Positions 16,187 to 25,375 of a DNA stretch of 64,000 bases are shown in pieces (position 1 is the first letter of the stretch; every line of letters starts with the position of its first letter). The notes beneath the pieces were generated by a model. That model was not told the origin of the DNA. It saw nothing but the letters and a program-made list of their open reading frames with translations, and ran no database searches. The stretch spans positions 62,001 to 126,000 of the forward strand of contig JAEZWF010000017.1 of assembly GCA_023420415.1 (NCBI GenBank), given 5' to 3'. The translations under genes were made by a program, and so were the position numbers. The DNA comes from Actinomycetes bacterium (GTDB lineage: Bacteria; Actinomycetota; Actinomycetes; Actinomycetales; Dermatophilaceae).

Positions 16187-17527
16187 ATGGACCGAACACC
16201 ACGCCCCACAGGTCGACGACCGGCCCCCGCCGAGCGTCACCGCGGTCAGCATCGCCGGCCCCGCTCTCGGCCCCGTCGACGCACCCGGCTGGTGGCCGGC
16301 CTCGTCGCCACGGCCCTGGCAGCCGTCCTTGCCGGGTGTTCGGGCGGGGACACGCGCACGACGCTGACGTTCTTCCAGTTCAAGCCGGAGGCGCAGGCGT
16401 ACTTCCAGGACCTGGCCCGGCAGTTCGAGCAGCGCAACCCGGACATCCGGATCGTCGTCGACAATCCGGCCGACCCCGAGACGGCCCTGCGGACCCGTCT
16501 GGTCAAGAACGACGTCCCCGACGTCATGACCCTCAACGCCAACGGCACCTTCGGCGAGTTCGCGACCGCCAAGATCTTTCGCGACTTCCGGGGCGCACCG
16601 GCGCTGGAAGGCGTCAACCCGGCATACCTCGACGTGCTCGGCACCCTGGGGCGCGGCGGCGCCGGTGAGGTGAACGGGGTGCCGTTCGCGGCCAACGCAA
16701 GTGGGCTGCTCTACAACAAGGAGCTGTTCGAGCAGCAGGGCATCGCCGTGCCGCGCACCTTCGACGAGCTCGTGGCCGCCGCGCAGAAGCTCAAGGCAGC
16801 CGGGATCACGCCGTTCTACGGCATGCTCAAGGACGCGTGGACCGCACAGTCGCCGCTCGCACCGTTATCGTCGCAGCTGCAGCCGAAGGACTTCTTCGAG
16901 GAGCGGTTCGCCGGGCAGACGACGTTCCGGCAGGGGTGGGCGTCGACGGCGGCGGAGCTCAAGACGCTCTTCGAGTACACGCAGCCGGACCCGCTGTCCA
17001 AGGGCTACGCGGACGGCACGGCGGCGTTCGCGCGCGGCGAGTCGGCGATGCTGCTGCTCGGCAGCTACGCGGTGCCGCAGATCCGCGCCAACAACCCGAA
17101 GTTCACGGTCGCGTCCATGGCCCTGCCTGCGACCGACGACCCGGCCCGCACGACCCTGGTCTCCGGTGTCGACGTCGTGCTCACGGCTGCGCGTGAGGGG
17201 GCGCACCCCGAGGAAGCCGAACGCTTCATCGAGTTCCTCATGCAGCGCGATGTGATGGCGGCCTACTGCAAGGCGCAGGTGGCGATCCCCACGCTGGAGG
17301 GACTGGCCAACACGGACCCGGCGCTGGCCGGGCTGCAGGACTACATCGACCAAGGACGCATCGTGGGCTTCACCGACCACCAGTTCATCCCGGCCATCCC
17401 GCTGGCGCCGCTGCTGCAGTCGTTCCTCCTGGGTGGCAGTGAGGCGACGTTCCTCGGCGACCTCGACGCCGCATGGAACCGGGTGGCTGAACGCCGCACG
17501 TGGGGCCTCGGGGCGGTGATCTCATGA
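16187..17527 (+). CDS. Sugar ABC transporter substrate-binding lipoprotein
   Basis: The 446-residue protein starts at ATG 16187 with a ribosome binding site upstream. A long, Arg/Pro-rich head precedes the signal helix and the lipobox LAGC, so it is probably a lipoprotein. The mature part is a cluster B/COG1653 binding protein: LTFFQFKPEA..YFQDLARQFEQRNPDI, LNANGTFGEF and GVPFAANASGLLYNKELFEQ. It is the first gene of an operon with two permeases and an alpha-galactosidase, so the ligand is probably an alpha-galactoside such as raffinose or melibiose. Confidence 0.9.
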   Translation: MDRTPRPTGRRPAPAERHRGQHRRPRSRPRRRTRLVAGLVATALAAVLAGCSGGDTRTTLTFFQFKPEAQAYFQDLARQFEQRNPDIRIVVDNPADPETALRTRLVKNDVPDVMTLNANGTFGEFATAKIFRDFRGAPALEGVNPAYLDVLGTLGRGGAGEVNGVPFAANASGLLYNKELFEQQGIAVPRTFDELVAAAQKLKAAGITPFYGMLKDAWTAQSPLAPLSSQLQPKDFFEERFAGQTTFRQGWASTAAELKTLFEYTQPDPLSKGYADGTAAFARGESAMLLLGSYAVPQIRANNPKFTVASMALPATDDPARTTLVSGVDVVLTAAREGAHPEEAERFIEFLMQRDVMAAYCKAQVAIPTLEGLANTDPALAGLQDYIDQGRIVGFTDHQFIPAIPLAPLLQSFLLGGSEATFLGDLDAAWNRVAERRTWGLGAVIS

Positions 17528-18426
17528 GCACCGACAGCCCTCGGGTGCCGCGGCTGCGCAAGCCGAAGCTCTCCCCCACCTACTACTGGATGGTGCTGCC
17601 GGCGCTGGCGCTCTTCCTCGTCTTCCACACCGTGCCGGTGGTGCAGGGCATCTACTACAGCTTCACCGACTCCCCCGGCTACGGTCCGTCGAACTTCGTG
17701 GGACTGCGCAACTACGCCGCGCTGTTCAGTGACCCGCGGGTCATCCACGCGTACTGGTTCACCTTCCTCATCGCGATCGTGGCGACCGTGGTCACCAACG
17801 TGATCGCGCTTGCGATCGCGATCGGACTCAACAGCCGGATCAAGTTCAAGAACGGGCTGCGCGGCATCTACTTCATCCCCAACGTGCTGGCCGTGCTCGT
17901 CGTCGGCTACATCTTCAACTACCTGTTCTCGAACTCACTGCCCGCGCTGGCGGCCAAGCTCGACATCGGGTGGCTGGAGAACAGCCTGCTGGGGCAGGCG
18001 AAGACGGCGTGGATCGCGATCGTGATCCTGGCCGTGTGGCAGTCGGCGGCCTTCAACATCATCCTCTACCTCGCGGGCCTGCAGACGGTCGAGCCCGAGG
18101 TCTACGAAGCATCCGCCCTCGACGGAGCCTCGGCGTGGCGGACCTTCCGCAGCATCACGTTCCCGCTGATCGCAGGCTTCTTCACCATCAACATGGTGTT
18201 GTCCCTCAAGGGGTATCTGCAGATCTTCGACCACATCGTGGCCCTCACCGGCGGCGGACCGGGCACGGATACCGAGTCGATCGCACTGCTCATCTACAAG
18301 GGCGGCTTCCAGGGTGGCGAGTACGGCTACCAGAGCGCCAACTCGGTCATCTTCTTCATCGTCATCGTCACCATGTCCATGGTGCAGCTGAACGTGCTGC
18401 GCCGGCGGGAGGTATCCGAGTCATGA
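17524..18426 (+). CDS. Sugar ABC transporter permease, MalF-type
   Basis: The 300-residue protein has six membrane segments and the ABC-ATPase contact loop EASALDGASAWRTFRSITFP (EAA motif). The ATG overlaps the binding-protein stop by 4 bp, and its own stop overlaps the next permease start, so the three genes are coupled. It forms the transmembrane channel with the following gene. Confidence 0.92.
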   Translation: MSTDSPRVPRLRKPKLSPTYYWMVLPALALFLVFHTVPVVQGIYYSFTDSPGYGPSNFVGLRNYAALFSDPRVIHAYWFTFLIAIVATVVTNVIALAIAIGLNSRIKFKNGLRGIYFIPNVLAVLVVGYIFNYLFSNSLPALAAKLDIGWLENSLLGQAKTAWIAIVILAVWQSAAFNIILYLAGLQTVEPEVYEASALDGASAWRTFRSITFPLIAGFFTINMVLSLKGYLQIFDHIVALTGGGPGTDTESIALLIYKGGFQGGEYGYQSANSVIFFIVIVTMSMVQLNVLRRREVSES

Positions 18427-19307
18427 CCACCGCAGCAGCCCCTCCGCGGACGTCGGGCCCCGCGCGCCGGCCGGCGACGGCCCCCAAGCACCGGCCCAAG
18501 GTCAACTGGTGGCTCACCGCCCTGCTGATGGTCCTGTCGCTGACGATCCTCGTGCCGCTCTACTTCGCGGTCGTCACGGCGCTGAAGACCACTGCCGAGC
18601 TGGGAGGCACCGGCTTCGGCCTGCCGAGTTCGTTGCAGTGGTCCAACTTCAAGGACGCGTGGGAGCTCACCAACTTCCCCCGCGCCGCCCTCAACAGCGC
18701 GCTGATCACGGTCGGAGCGGTCGTGGTCACGCTGCTGACGAACTCGATGGTGGCCTACGCGATCGCCCGCAACATGGACCGCAAGTTCTTCAAGGGGCTC
18801 TACTTCTACTTCGTGTCAGCGCTCTTCGTGCCGTTCCCCATCATCATGCTTCCGGTCGCGAAGCAGACGGCGCTGCTGCACCTGGACAACCGGGCCGGGC
18901 TCATCCTGCTCTACGTCGTCTACGGCCTGGCCTTCAACATCTTCATCTACACGGCCTACATCAACAGCATCCCGCGGTCGCTGGAGGAAGCGGCCCAGAT
19001 CGACGGCGCCTCGACGTGGACGGTGTTCTGGAAGGTGATCTTCCCGCTGCTCGGCCCGATGAACGCCACCGTCGGCATCCTCACCTGCCTGTGGGCGTGG
19101 AACGACTTCCTGTTGCCGCTGGTCATCCTCTCGGACCCGAACTCCGCGACGCTTCCCCTCGTGCAGTACGTCTTCCAGAGCCAGTTCTCGCAGAACTACC
19201 CGGCCGCGTTCGCGAGCTACCTCATGGCCATGGCGCCCATGTTCATCGTCTACATCTTCGCCCAGCGATGGGTGATCTCCGGAGTCGTCCGAGGAGCCGT
19301 CAAGTGA
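18423..19307 (+). CDS. Sugar ABC transporter permease, MalG-type
   Basis: The 294-residue protein has six membrane segments and the EAA loop EEAAQIDGASTWTVFWKVIFP. It starts inside an ATGA overlap with the first permease and ends in a GTGA overlap with the alpha-galactosidase gene. No ATPase gene is present, so the pair probably shares an MsmK-type ATPase encoded elsewhere, as CUT1 sugar importers of Gram-positive bacteria often do. Confidence 0.92.
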   Translation: MTTAAAPPRTSGPARRPATAPKHRPKVNWWLTALLMVLSLTILVPLYFAVVTALKTTAELGGTGFGLPSSLQWSNFKDAWELTNFPRAALNSALITVGAVVVTLLTNSMVAYAIARNMDRKFFKGLYFYFVSALFVPFPIIMLPVAKQTALLHLDNRAGLILLYVVYGLAFNIFIYTAYINSIPRSLEEAAQIDGASTWTVFWKVIFPLLGPMNATVGILTCLWAWNDFLLPLVILSDPNSATLPLVQYVFQSQFSQNYPAAFASYLMAMAPMFIVYIFAQRWVISGVVRGAVK

Positions 19308-21436
19308 CCCTGGAAGTACTGCGTTCGGCGGCCACGCTGCTCGTTCTCGACACGACCGGCACCGGGCTCCCGCGGGTGCTGCACTGGGGCGCCGACCTGC
19401 CCGATGCAGCCGTCGAGTCCCTGCCGCTGCTCAGCCAGGGGCCTGTGCCGCCGAACGCCCTGGATGAGCCGTGGCCGCTGACGCTGCTGCCCACCTCCGC
19501 GGATGGCTGGCTCGGCACGCCCGGGTATGCCGCGCACCGCGGCGGGGGCTCGACCGACCCCCGGTGGCGCGTGGAGACGTCCCGGACGGGCGAGCGCGAG
19601 GTGACGTCGACGGCATACGAGGACGGGGTGGAGGTGCGACTCACGGTGGCGCTGGACGAGCACGGCGTGCTCACGGTCGGTTCGTCCGTCACCAACACGG
19701 GCGACTCCACTCTCGACGTGGCCGCGTTGCGCGCCGTCATGCCGCTGCCGTCACGCGCGAGCGAGGTGCTCGACCTGACCGGTCGGTGGTGCCGCGAGCG
19801 CTCGCCGCAGCGGTCGCTGCTGCAGCAGGGCACGCACCTGCGCGCGTCGCGGCGGGGCCGGACGGGGCACGACGCGACGCTGCTCCTGGTCGCGGGCACG
19901 CCCGGGTTCGACTTCGGTCACGGCGAGGTGTGGGCGACGCACGTCGCGTGGAGCGGAAACCACGAGCACCTCCTCGAGCGGCTCCCCGACGGGGCCGGCA
20001 TGCACGAAGGCGTGCTCGGGGGTGGCGAGCTGCTCGAGGCGGGTGAGGTGCGGCTGGCACCGAGCGAGACGTATGCCGCGCCGCAGGTCGTCTTCGTGCA
20101 CGCCACGGATGGCCTCGACGGGTTGTCGCGACGGCTGCACCGCCGTCAGCGCGCGCTTCGTGAACGCGCCACTGGCGCAAGGCCTTTGGTGCTCAACACC
20201 TGGGAGGCCGTCTACTTCGAGCACGACCTGCCCACCCTCAAACGGCTGGCCGACACCGCGGCCCGGGTCGGGGTTGAGCGGTTCGTCCTCGACGACGGCT
20301 GGTTCGGCGGACGGCGTGATGACCACCGCGGCTTGGGTGACTGGGTCGTCTCCGGCGAGGTGTGGCCGGATGGGCTCGAACCCCTTGTGCGGCACGTCAA
20401 GGGGTTGGGCATGGAGTTCGGGCTGTGGTTCGAGCCGGAGATGGTCAACGAGGACTCCGACCTCGTGCGCGTCCACCCCGACTGGGTGCTGGGCCCCCGC
20501 GCCGGACGGCCGCGCGAGTCACGGCACCAGCAGGTGCTCGACCTCGCGAACCCCGACGCGGCGGCGCATGTCGAGGGCCAGATCAGCGCGCTCGTCGGCA
20601 GGCTCGGCATCGACTTCATCAAGTGGGACCACAACCGCGACCTGCACGAGGCTGTCCGCACCGACGACCGGGGGGCCGACCGGCCCGCGGTGCACGAGCA
20701 GACGGTCGCGTTCTACGCCTTGCTGGACCGGCTCCGTGCAGCCCACCCGAGCCTGGAGATCGAGTCGTGCTCCAGCGGCGGCGGCCGGGTCGACCTCGGG
20801 GTGCTGGCACACACCGACCGCATCTGGACCAGCGACTGCAACGACCCCATCGAGCGCGTGCAGATCCAGCGCTGGACCTCGCTGCTGGTGCCGGCCGAGA
20901 CCATGGGCACCCACATCGGCCCGGCGACGGCCCACACGACCCACCGCACCACCGACCTCGGATTCCGGATGCTCGTTGCGCTCCAAGGACATTCGGGCCT
21001 GGAGTGGGACATCACCCAGTGCACTGACGACGAGCTCGAGGCACTGAGCCGGTGGTCGGCCCTCTACCGCGAGCTGCGTCCGCTGTTCCACTCCGGCGAC
21101 CTCGTCCGCGACACCGCCGACGACGACACCATCCTGGTCACCGGCACGGTCGCGACCGACCGCAGCCACGCGGCATACACGGTGTTGCGCACCGAGACGG
21201 GCCCGCAGGCGGTGCCCGGACTCGTGCGCCTGCGCGGCCTCGACCCCGACCGCTCGTATGCCGTGCGCGTGCGTCCCGAAGCCGGCCTGCCTCACGTCGT
21301 GCAGCACGTCGAGCCGGCGTGGTGGGGGCAGGCGTTGGCTGGTGAGCTGACGCTCAGCGGTGCGGTGCTCGGTGAGGTCGGGTTGCCGATGCCGGTGCTG
21401 GCGCCGGCCCAGGGCTTCCTGCTCGAGCTGACGTGA
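19304..21436 (+). CDS. Alpha-galactosidase, GH36 family
   Basis: The 710-residue enzyme should hydrolyse alpha-1,6-galactosides in the cytoplasm after import; no signal peptide is present. Family landmarks are FVLDDGWFGGR, the nucleophile D442 in KWDHNRDL, CSSGGGRVDLG, and the acid/base D511 in TSDCNDPIE. An N-terminal beta-sandwich (~1-290) and a C-terminal beta domain flank the barrel, as usual for GH36. The GTG overlaps the permease stop codon, so it is the last gene of the importer operon. It shows many GTATGCC motifs in frame (Tyr-Ala). Confidence 0.93.
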   Translation: MTLEVLRSAATLLVLDTTGTGLPRVLHWGADLPDAAVESLPLLSQGPVPPNALDEPWPLTLLPTSADGWLGTPGYAAHRGGGSTDPRWRVETSRTGEREVTSTAYEDGVEVRLTVALDEHGVLTVGSSVTNTGDSTLDVAALRAVMPLPSRASEVLDLTGRWCRERSPQRSLLQQGTHLRASRRGRTGHDATLLLVAGTPGFDFGHGEVWATHVAWSGNHEHLLERLPDGAGMHEGVLGGGELLEAGEVRLAPSETYAAPQVVFVHATDGLDGLSRRLHRRQRALRERATGARPLVLNTWEAVYFEHDLPTLKRLADTAARVGVERFVLDDGWFGGRRDDHRGLGDWVVSGEVWPDGLEPLVRHVKGLGMEFGLWFEPEMVNEDSDLVRVHPDWVLGPRAGRPRESRHQQVLDLANPDAAAHVEGQISALVGRLGIDFIKWDHNRDLHEAVRTDDRGADRPAVHEQTVAFYALLDRLRAAHPSLEIESCSSGGGRVDLGVLAHTDRIWTSDCNDPIERVQIQRWTSLLVPAETMGTHIGPATAHTTHRTTDLGFRMLVALQGHSGLEWDITQCTDDELEALSRWSALYRELRPLFHSGDLVRDTADDDTILVTGTVATDRSHAAYTVLRTETGPQAVPGLVRLRGLDPDRSYAVRVRPEAGLPHVVQHVEPAWWGQALAGELTLSGAVLGEVGLPMPVLAPAQGFLLELT

Positions 21437-21453
21437 CTGCTTGCGGGCGGGCC

Positions 21454-21459
21454 TAGCAT
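21454..21459 (+). promoter_or_regulatory. -10 box of a leaderless transcript (RibD_C gene)
   Basis: TAGCAT lies 7 nt before the ATG at 21467. Confidence 0.5.
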
Positions 21460-21466
21460 CGGTCGC

Positions 21467-22027
21467 ATGCTGGTCTACTCGATGGGTCCCTCGGCGGACG
21501 GGTACGTCATGGACCGGGAGGGCGCCTTCGACTGGGGCGCGCCGGACGCTGAACAGTTCCGGTTCCACGTCGAGCAGACGCGGGCGCTCGGCGCACACCT
21601 GTTGGGGCGCAAGCTCTACGAGACCATGCAGGTCTGGGAGACCGACCCCTCGGTGCGGGGCACCCACGACGAGGCCGAGTTCGCGGAGCTCTGGGTCGCG
21701 TTGCCCAAGATCGTGTTCAGCCGCACCCTCGAGCGGGTCGACGGTAGCAACGCCCGGCTCGCGGAGGGGTCGCTGGCGGAGGAGGTAGAGCGGGTCCTCG
21801 CGTCGACCGACAAGCCCGTCGGGATCGGCGGGGCGACGCTCGCTGCCGAGGCGATCGGGCTGGGGCTGGTGGACGAGTACCACGTGTTCCGCAACCCGGT
21901 GCTAGTGGGCGGGGGGACGCCCTACTTCCCTGCGGTCGATGAACGGATCGAGCTCGAGCTGATCGAGACGAGGACGTTCGCCGGCCGAGTCGTCTTCGAA
22001 CGCTACGCCCGCGCCCGCTCGACCTGA
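21467..22027 (+). CDS. Dihydrofolate reductase-like (RibD C-terminal) protein
   Basis: The 186-residue protein belongs to the RibD_C/dihydrofolate-reductase-like family: YSMGPSADGYVMD at the start, LLGRKLYETM, and the nucleotide-binding IGGATLAAEAIGLGLVDEY and NPVLVGGGTPYF. Members are NADPH-binding reductases, mostly of unknown substrate. The gene is monocistronic with a leaderless promoter. It is unlikely to be the essential folate enzyme, because the typical DHFR substrate motifs are missing. Confidence 0.85.
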   Translation: MLVYSMGPSADGYVMDREGAFDWGAPDAEQFRFHVEQTRALGAHLLGRKLYETMQVWETDPSVRGTHDEAEFAELWVALPKIVFSRTLERVDGSNARLAEGSLAEEVERVLASTDKPVGIGGATLAAEAIGLGLVDEYHVFRNPVLVGGGTPYFPAVDERIELELIETRTFAGRVVFERYARARST

Positions 22028-22108
22028 GGCCGAGGCCGGGCTGCCGCGACGTGCCGACGGGCTACCACTAGCAGCCGCTCTCGTGCCCTCTGTCGCGCCT
22101 AGGATCAG

Positions 22109-22297
22109 GTGACCGAGAGGCGGCGTCGCTGGGGATTCATCGCAGGGATCTATCTACTGTGTGTGGTCGCCGGATTCCTCATCAATGTGTTCGCGCTGCA
22201 TCGCAGTGGGTGGGAAGCGCTGGCCTCCGCCGCGATCATCTCTCCAGGGCCAGCACTCGCGACCCTCACGGCCGACAGCTGGAAGCGCCGTGAGTGA
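22109..22297 (+). CDS. Small membrane protein (62 aa)
   Basis: The product has a basic head (MTERRRRWG) and two hydrophobic segments (IAGIYLLCVVAGFLINVF and ALASAAIISPGPALATL). I do not recognise it. The GTG start is supported only by the reading frame and overlap with the next small gene. TAGGAT lies upstream, but only 3 nt before the GTG. Confidence 0.5.
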   Translation: MTERRRRWGFIAGIYLLCVVAGFLINVFALHRSGWEALASAAIISPGPALATLTADSWKRRE

Positions 22298-22427
22298 GCC
22301 GAACGACTGGATCGCTGCGGGAGCCCTAACCATCCCGTTCCTGCTGTACGTCTGGCTACGAAACACCCAAATCCGCGCCGTGCTGGCTGAGCTGCGTCGC
22401 CGCCGTGGACGACCTGGTGGGCACTGA
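22290..22427 (+). CDS. Small membrane protein (45 aa)
   Basis: This short frame overlaps the preceding small gene by 8 bp. It encodes one membrane helix (AAGALTIPFLLYVWL) and a basic tail (ELRRRRGRPGG). The overlap suggests translational coupling of two small membrane proteins, perhaps a pair. Function unknown. Confidence 0.4.
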   Translation: MSEPNDWIAAGALTIPFLLYVWLRNTQIRAVLAELRRRRGRPGGH

Positions 22428-22463
22428 CCTGCGTCTGCGCCGGTCTCCTGTGAAAATGCCGCA

Positions 22464-23150
22464 GTGGGAGAGTTGTTGGTCGCGCACGTGCTGTGGCTGC
22501 TTGGGCAGGATGACCAATGGCTGCGACCCCGCGCGGCCGCGATGCCGGTAGCCCTGGCGGCAGGAGCGCTGGTCGACGTCGTCGACGCTGGAGCTGGCAA
22601 ATGGGTGGACGGCGCGGCCACCACAGCTGTGGAGCTCTCAACCTCACATGAGGCTGCTGGCCTCGTCGGACATTGGGCGGGACGGTTGCAGGGTGCGACG
22701 AGGAGTGGCTCGCTCACCGTCATGCACGCCATCAACGCCCTGGCACCCGACCTGTGGGACGCAGTGGGCGCGGACCTGGCCACACAGGGCGAGGCGAGCA
22801 ACGTGCCACGACCGATTCGCCGATGGCTGCCGCCCCGACGTCGACCCAACGAGGCGACCGCGCGTCAGGTCCGGGACCAGCTGCGCGAGGTCATCGAAGG
22901 CACCCGGTCACCGACACCACGGGACGAGGGAGTCCTGGCCGTCGCCTCCTGCGCCGGCGTGGTCGAACACATCATGAGTTCCACGGCGTTCACCGACCAC
23001 GCCGCACTGGCGCCCACGCGAGCCCTTCTCGAGGGCAGCCGGCTCGTCGCCCGTCTGACGCCGGCCGTGCCATACCTCGTCAGCCTCGGTCCGACCATAG
23101 GGCTGCCGACAGGGACCGGTGTCCCGGGCGCAGGTTCGGGAGGGCAGTGA
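22464..23150 (+). CDS. GPP34 (GOLPH3-like) family protein
   Basis: The 228-residue protein resembles the GPP34 family: an N-terminal GELLVAHVLWLLG, the AAMPVALAAGALVDV helix and basic stretches such as RRWLPPRRRP. In eukaryotes GOLPH3 binds phosphoinositides at the Golgi. The bacterial members are abundant in Actinobacteria and have no established function. The GTG start is chosen because the family motif begins directly there. It precedes tRNA-Ala. Confidence 0.65.
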   Translation: MGELLVAHVLWLLGQDDQWLRPRAAAMPVALAAGALVDVVDAGAGKWVDGAATTAVELSTSHEAAGLVGHWAGRLQGATRSGSLTVMHAINALAPDLWDAVGADLATQGEASNVPRPIRRWLPPRRRPNEATARQVRDQLREVIEGTRSPTPRDEGVLAVASCAGVVEHIMSSTAFTDHAALAPTRALLEGSRLVARLTPAVPYLVSLGPTIGLPTGTGVPGAGSGGQ

Positions 23151-23267
23151 GCCACCTCGGGCCGACAGTCTGGACCGGCGTCCCCCTTACAGCACTATCA
23201 CCATGCCGCGGCGGCCAGCCGTTTTCTCACCTGTGCGAGGCTGGTGTTACAGTTTCGTCCGCATCAA

Positions 23268-23342
<75 letters not shown>

Positions 23343-23343
23343 G

Positions 23344-23386
23344 ATGTGAAGAGGGCCGGACAGGACTTGTCCGGCCCTCTTCACAT
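23344..23386. terminator. 19-bp hairpin terminator after tRNA-Ala
   Basis: ATGTGAAGAGGGCCGGACA (23344-23362) pairs perfectly with 23368-23386 around a 5-nt loop, starting 4 nt after the tRNA. It can also end transcripts of the converging anti-sigma gene. Confidence 0.8.
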
Positions 23387-23458
23387 GCATCCGGACGCCC
23401 AGGCGCCCGCTCGGCGATGCCGGCTCATCGGCCGTCCTGCCGCGGTAGCCCTCGCGGG

Positions 23459-24262
23459 TCAGCTCACTGCGGCGCGCAGCACGGTCGTGTCCGAGTCGGC
23501 CAGCCGGATCTCCAGCGACGCGATCTGGGCCACGTCGAGGTCGGAGACGGCCACGGGGTGCATGACCGTGTCGGGTTGGGCGGTCCACGCCTTGACCTGG
23601 GTGCCGCGTCCGGCACGGTCCAGTACCCACAGGGAGTATCGAGGCCCCGCTCCGCCGCTGTAGCGCGCGGAGCCACCGCCCGATCGGCCCGTGGAGTCGT
23701 CCGCCGAACCCGTCGTCGAGCCGTCCGTCCAGTACTGGCACTCGATCCGCAGCTCGGTCCCCTGCCGCAACGGCACCACGTCGACCACGGCCGTCATGGG
23801 GATGTCGTCGGCCACGGGTGCAAACGCCATCCGCTGTGGCGCCGCCAGCACGACCCCAGCCCCGTCCCCCTCACCGGCACCTTCGGAGCCGCGCTGCGAC
23901 ACGGCATACCCGGCGACGCCGCCGATGAGCAGGGCGACGGCCGCGGCGGCCACCGGCGCCATCCACCGTCGCCGCGACCCCAACCGCGACCCAGCCGAGG
24001 CCCCGGGTCCCACCACCCGCGGCAGCTCGGGCATCAGCGATGCCGGTGGCTCCGCCAGCGTCTCCTCGCCCGACCCGAGCGCGAGCGCCTCCGCCGGGGG
24101 CACCTGGGCGAGCAGTCCCGGCATACCGGCGATCTCGGCGACCGCCGCGCGACAGGACGCGCACCCGGCGAGGTGGTCCTCGAAGCGCGCCCGCTCAGCG
24201 GCGCTCAGCGCCCCCAGCACGTATGCCGCGTCCCACTGCGCAAACTCGTCACGCGGGCTCAT
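23459..24262 (-). CDS. RskA-like zinc anti-sigma factor
   Basis: Membrane anti-sigma factors of this type hold their ECF sigma factor at the membrane. The 267-residue protein starts with the anti-sigma domain, including the zinc motif H30-x3-C34-x2-C37 (HLAGCASC). It then has one membrane helix (~102-122) and an extracytoplasmic RskA domain (APQRMAFAPV..YSLWVLDR). Its start overlaps the sigma factor stop by 4 bp, so the two are co-translated. Release probably needs proteolysis of the membrane protein; the proteases are not in this window. Confidence 0.88.
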   Translation of the reverse strand: MSPRDEFAQWDAAYVLGALSAAERARFEDHLAGCASCRAAVAEIAGMPGLLAQVPPAEALALGSGEETLAEPPASLMPELPRVVGPGASAGSRLGSRRRWMAPVAAAAVALLIGGVAGYAVSQRGSEGAGEGDGAGVVLAAPQRMAFAPVADDIPMTAVVDVVPLRQGTELRIECQYWTDGSTTGSADDSTGRSGGGSARYSGGAGPRYSLWVLDRAGRGTQVKAWTAQPDTVMHPVAVSDLDVAQIASLEIRLADSDTTVLRAAVS

Positions 24263-24771
24263 GGTCGCGTCACCCCCTTCTCCTGCAACGCCAGGCGCAG
24301 GCTGCGCAGCCCGTAGTGCAGGCGCGACTTCACGGTGCCCTCCGGCACCTGGAGGTCGGCGGCGATCTCCGCGACGGAGCGCCCCTCGTAGTAGGCGGCG
24401 GTGATGACCCGGCGGTGGTCGTTCGACACCTGCGCCAACCCGTCCGTGATCAGCCACCGGTCGAGGACCTCGACCGCATGGTCCGGCTCGACCACCTCCG
24501 GCGGCTCCACCCCGGCCAGCTCGTGGCGCGACGCGGCACTGCGCCACCGGTCGACGACGAGGTTGCGCACGACGGTGAACAGCCAGGCGCGATGCTGCGG
24601 CTCGGTGCGCGTGGCCAGCTGCGGGTCGCGCCAAGCCCGCAGCAGCGACTCCTGCACGACGTCCTCGGCGACCTGGGCGTCCCGCGTCAGCCGCAGGGCG
24701 AACCGCCACAGCTCGGCGGCGTGCCGGTCGTGCAGAGCCTGCAGCACGGCCTCGCGCTGGTCCGCCTCCAC
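24259..24771 (-). CDS. ECF sigma factor, SigK/SigL-type
   Basis: The protein has region 2 (LWRFALRLTRDAQVAEDVVQ, then RAWLFTVVRNLVVDRW) and region 4 (HRRVITAAYYEGRSVAEIAADLQVPEGTVKSRL). Both are typical of SigK/SigL-like factors that work with RskA-type anti-sigma factors. I start it at a GTG preceded by GAAGGAG at ideal spacing (170 residues). An ATG at 24801 would add ten residues. The anti-sigma gene follows with a 4-bp overlap. Confidence 0.88.
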   Translation of the reverse strand: MEADQREAVLQALHDRHAAELWRFALRLTRDAQVAEDVVQESLLRAWRDPQLATRTEPQHRAWLFTVVRNLVVDRWRSAASRHELAGVEPPEVVEPDHAVEVLDRWLITDGLAQVSNDHRRVITAAYYEGRSVAEIAADLQVPEGTVKSRLHYGLRSLRLALQEKGVTRP

Positions 24772-24913
24772 CGCCACTCCTTCGCCCGTCCCTGCCGCCA
24801 TCGCCACTCGGTCACCGTCCCCGCCCGCACCTGATCTTCCCGCCACACCCCTCACCGGGAAAGGACGACGCAGCCGCCCCGAGAGTTCATGGCTGAACCA
24901 CAGGAGCTCCCGC

Positions 24914-24919
24914 TACGTT
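24914..24919 (+). promoter_or_regulatory. -10 box of a leaderless transcript (DUF2231 gene)
   Basis: TACGTT lies 8 nt before the ATG at 24928, which favours that start over the in-frame ATG at 24889. Confidence 0.45.
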
Positions 24920-24927
24920 CCCCGGTC

Positions 24928-25365
24928 ATGGAGATCAACGGCCTGCCGGCCCACCCGCTGCTGGTCCACCTCGTCGTCGTGCTGCTCCCCCTCACCGCCC
25001 TCGCGGCGATCCTCGTCAGCCTGTGGCCGGCGGCGCAGCGCAAGCTCACCTTCCTCGTCCCGCTCGGCGCGGTCATCGGCGCCGTCGCGGTCCCCATCAC
25101 CACGAGGGCGGGCGAGAGCCTTGCCGACAGCATGGGCAACCCGCCGTTCATCTCCCAGCACGAGGAGTACGGCGAGAAGGTCCTTCCCTGGGCCGTTGCG
25201 CTGGCCGTGACGACGATCGCGCAGTGGCTCTACCTGCGCCGCGGCGACGCCAAGCTGGTGCGAATCCTGTTGTCCCTGGCCGTGATCGCGACTGCGGCGG
25301 GCACGACGCTCTACGTGTTCCTCACTGGCGACTCCGGCGCGCGGGCCGTGTGGGAGTCGAAGTAG
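24928..25365 (+). CDS. DUF2231 family membrane protein
   Basis: The 145-residue protein has four membrane segments. The N-terminus MEINGLPAHPLLVHLVVVLLP is the conserved DUF2231 start, in which the HP..H residues recur across the family. The function of DUF2231 proteins is unknown. It is divergent from the sigma factor gene and convergent with the sepX-like gene. Confidence 0.82.
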   Translation: MEINGLPAHPLLVHLVVVLLPLTALAAILVSLWPAAQRKLTFLVPLGAVIGAVAVPITTRAGESLADSMGNPPFISQHEEYGEKVLPWAVALAVTTIAQWLYLRRGDAKLVRILLSLAVIATAAGTTLYVFLTGDSGARAVWESK

Positions 25366-25375
25366 ACGCTGGCGC

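Noticed and set aside
18509..21436. 975-residue plus-strand frame covering the second permease and the alpha-galactosidase
   Set aside because: Only its C-terminal part, from 19304, is real. The upstream half is the wrong frame of the permease gene.
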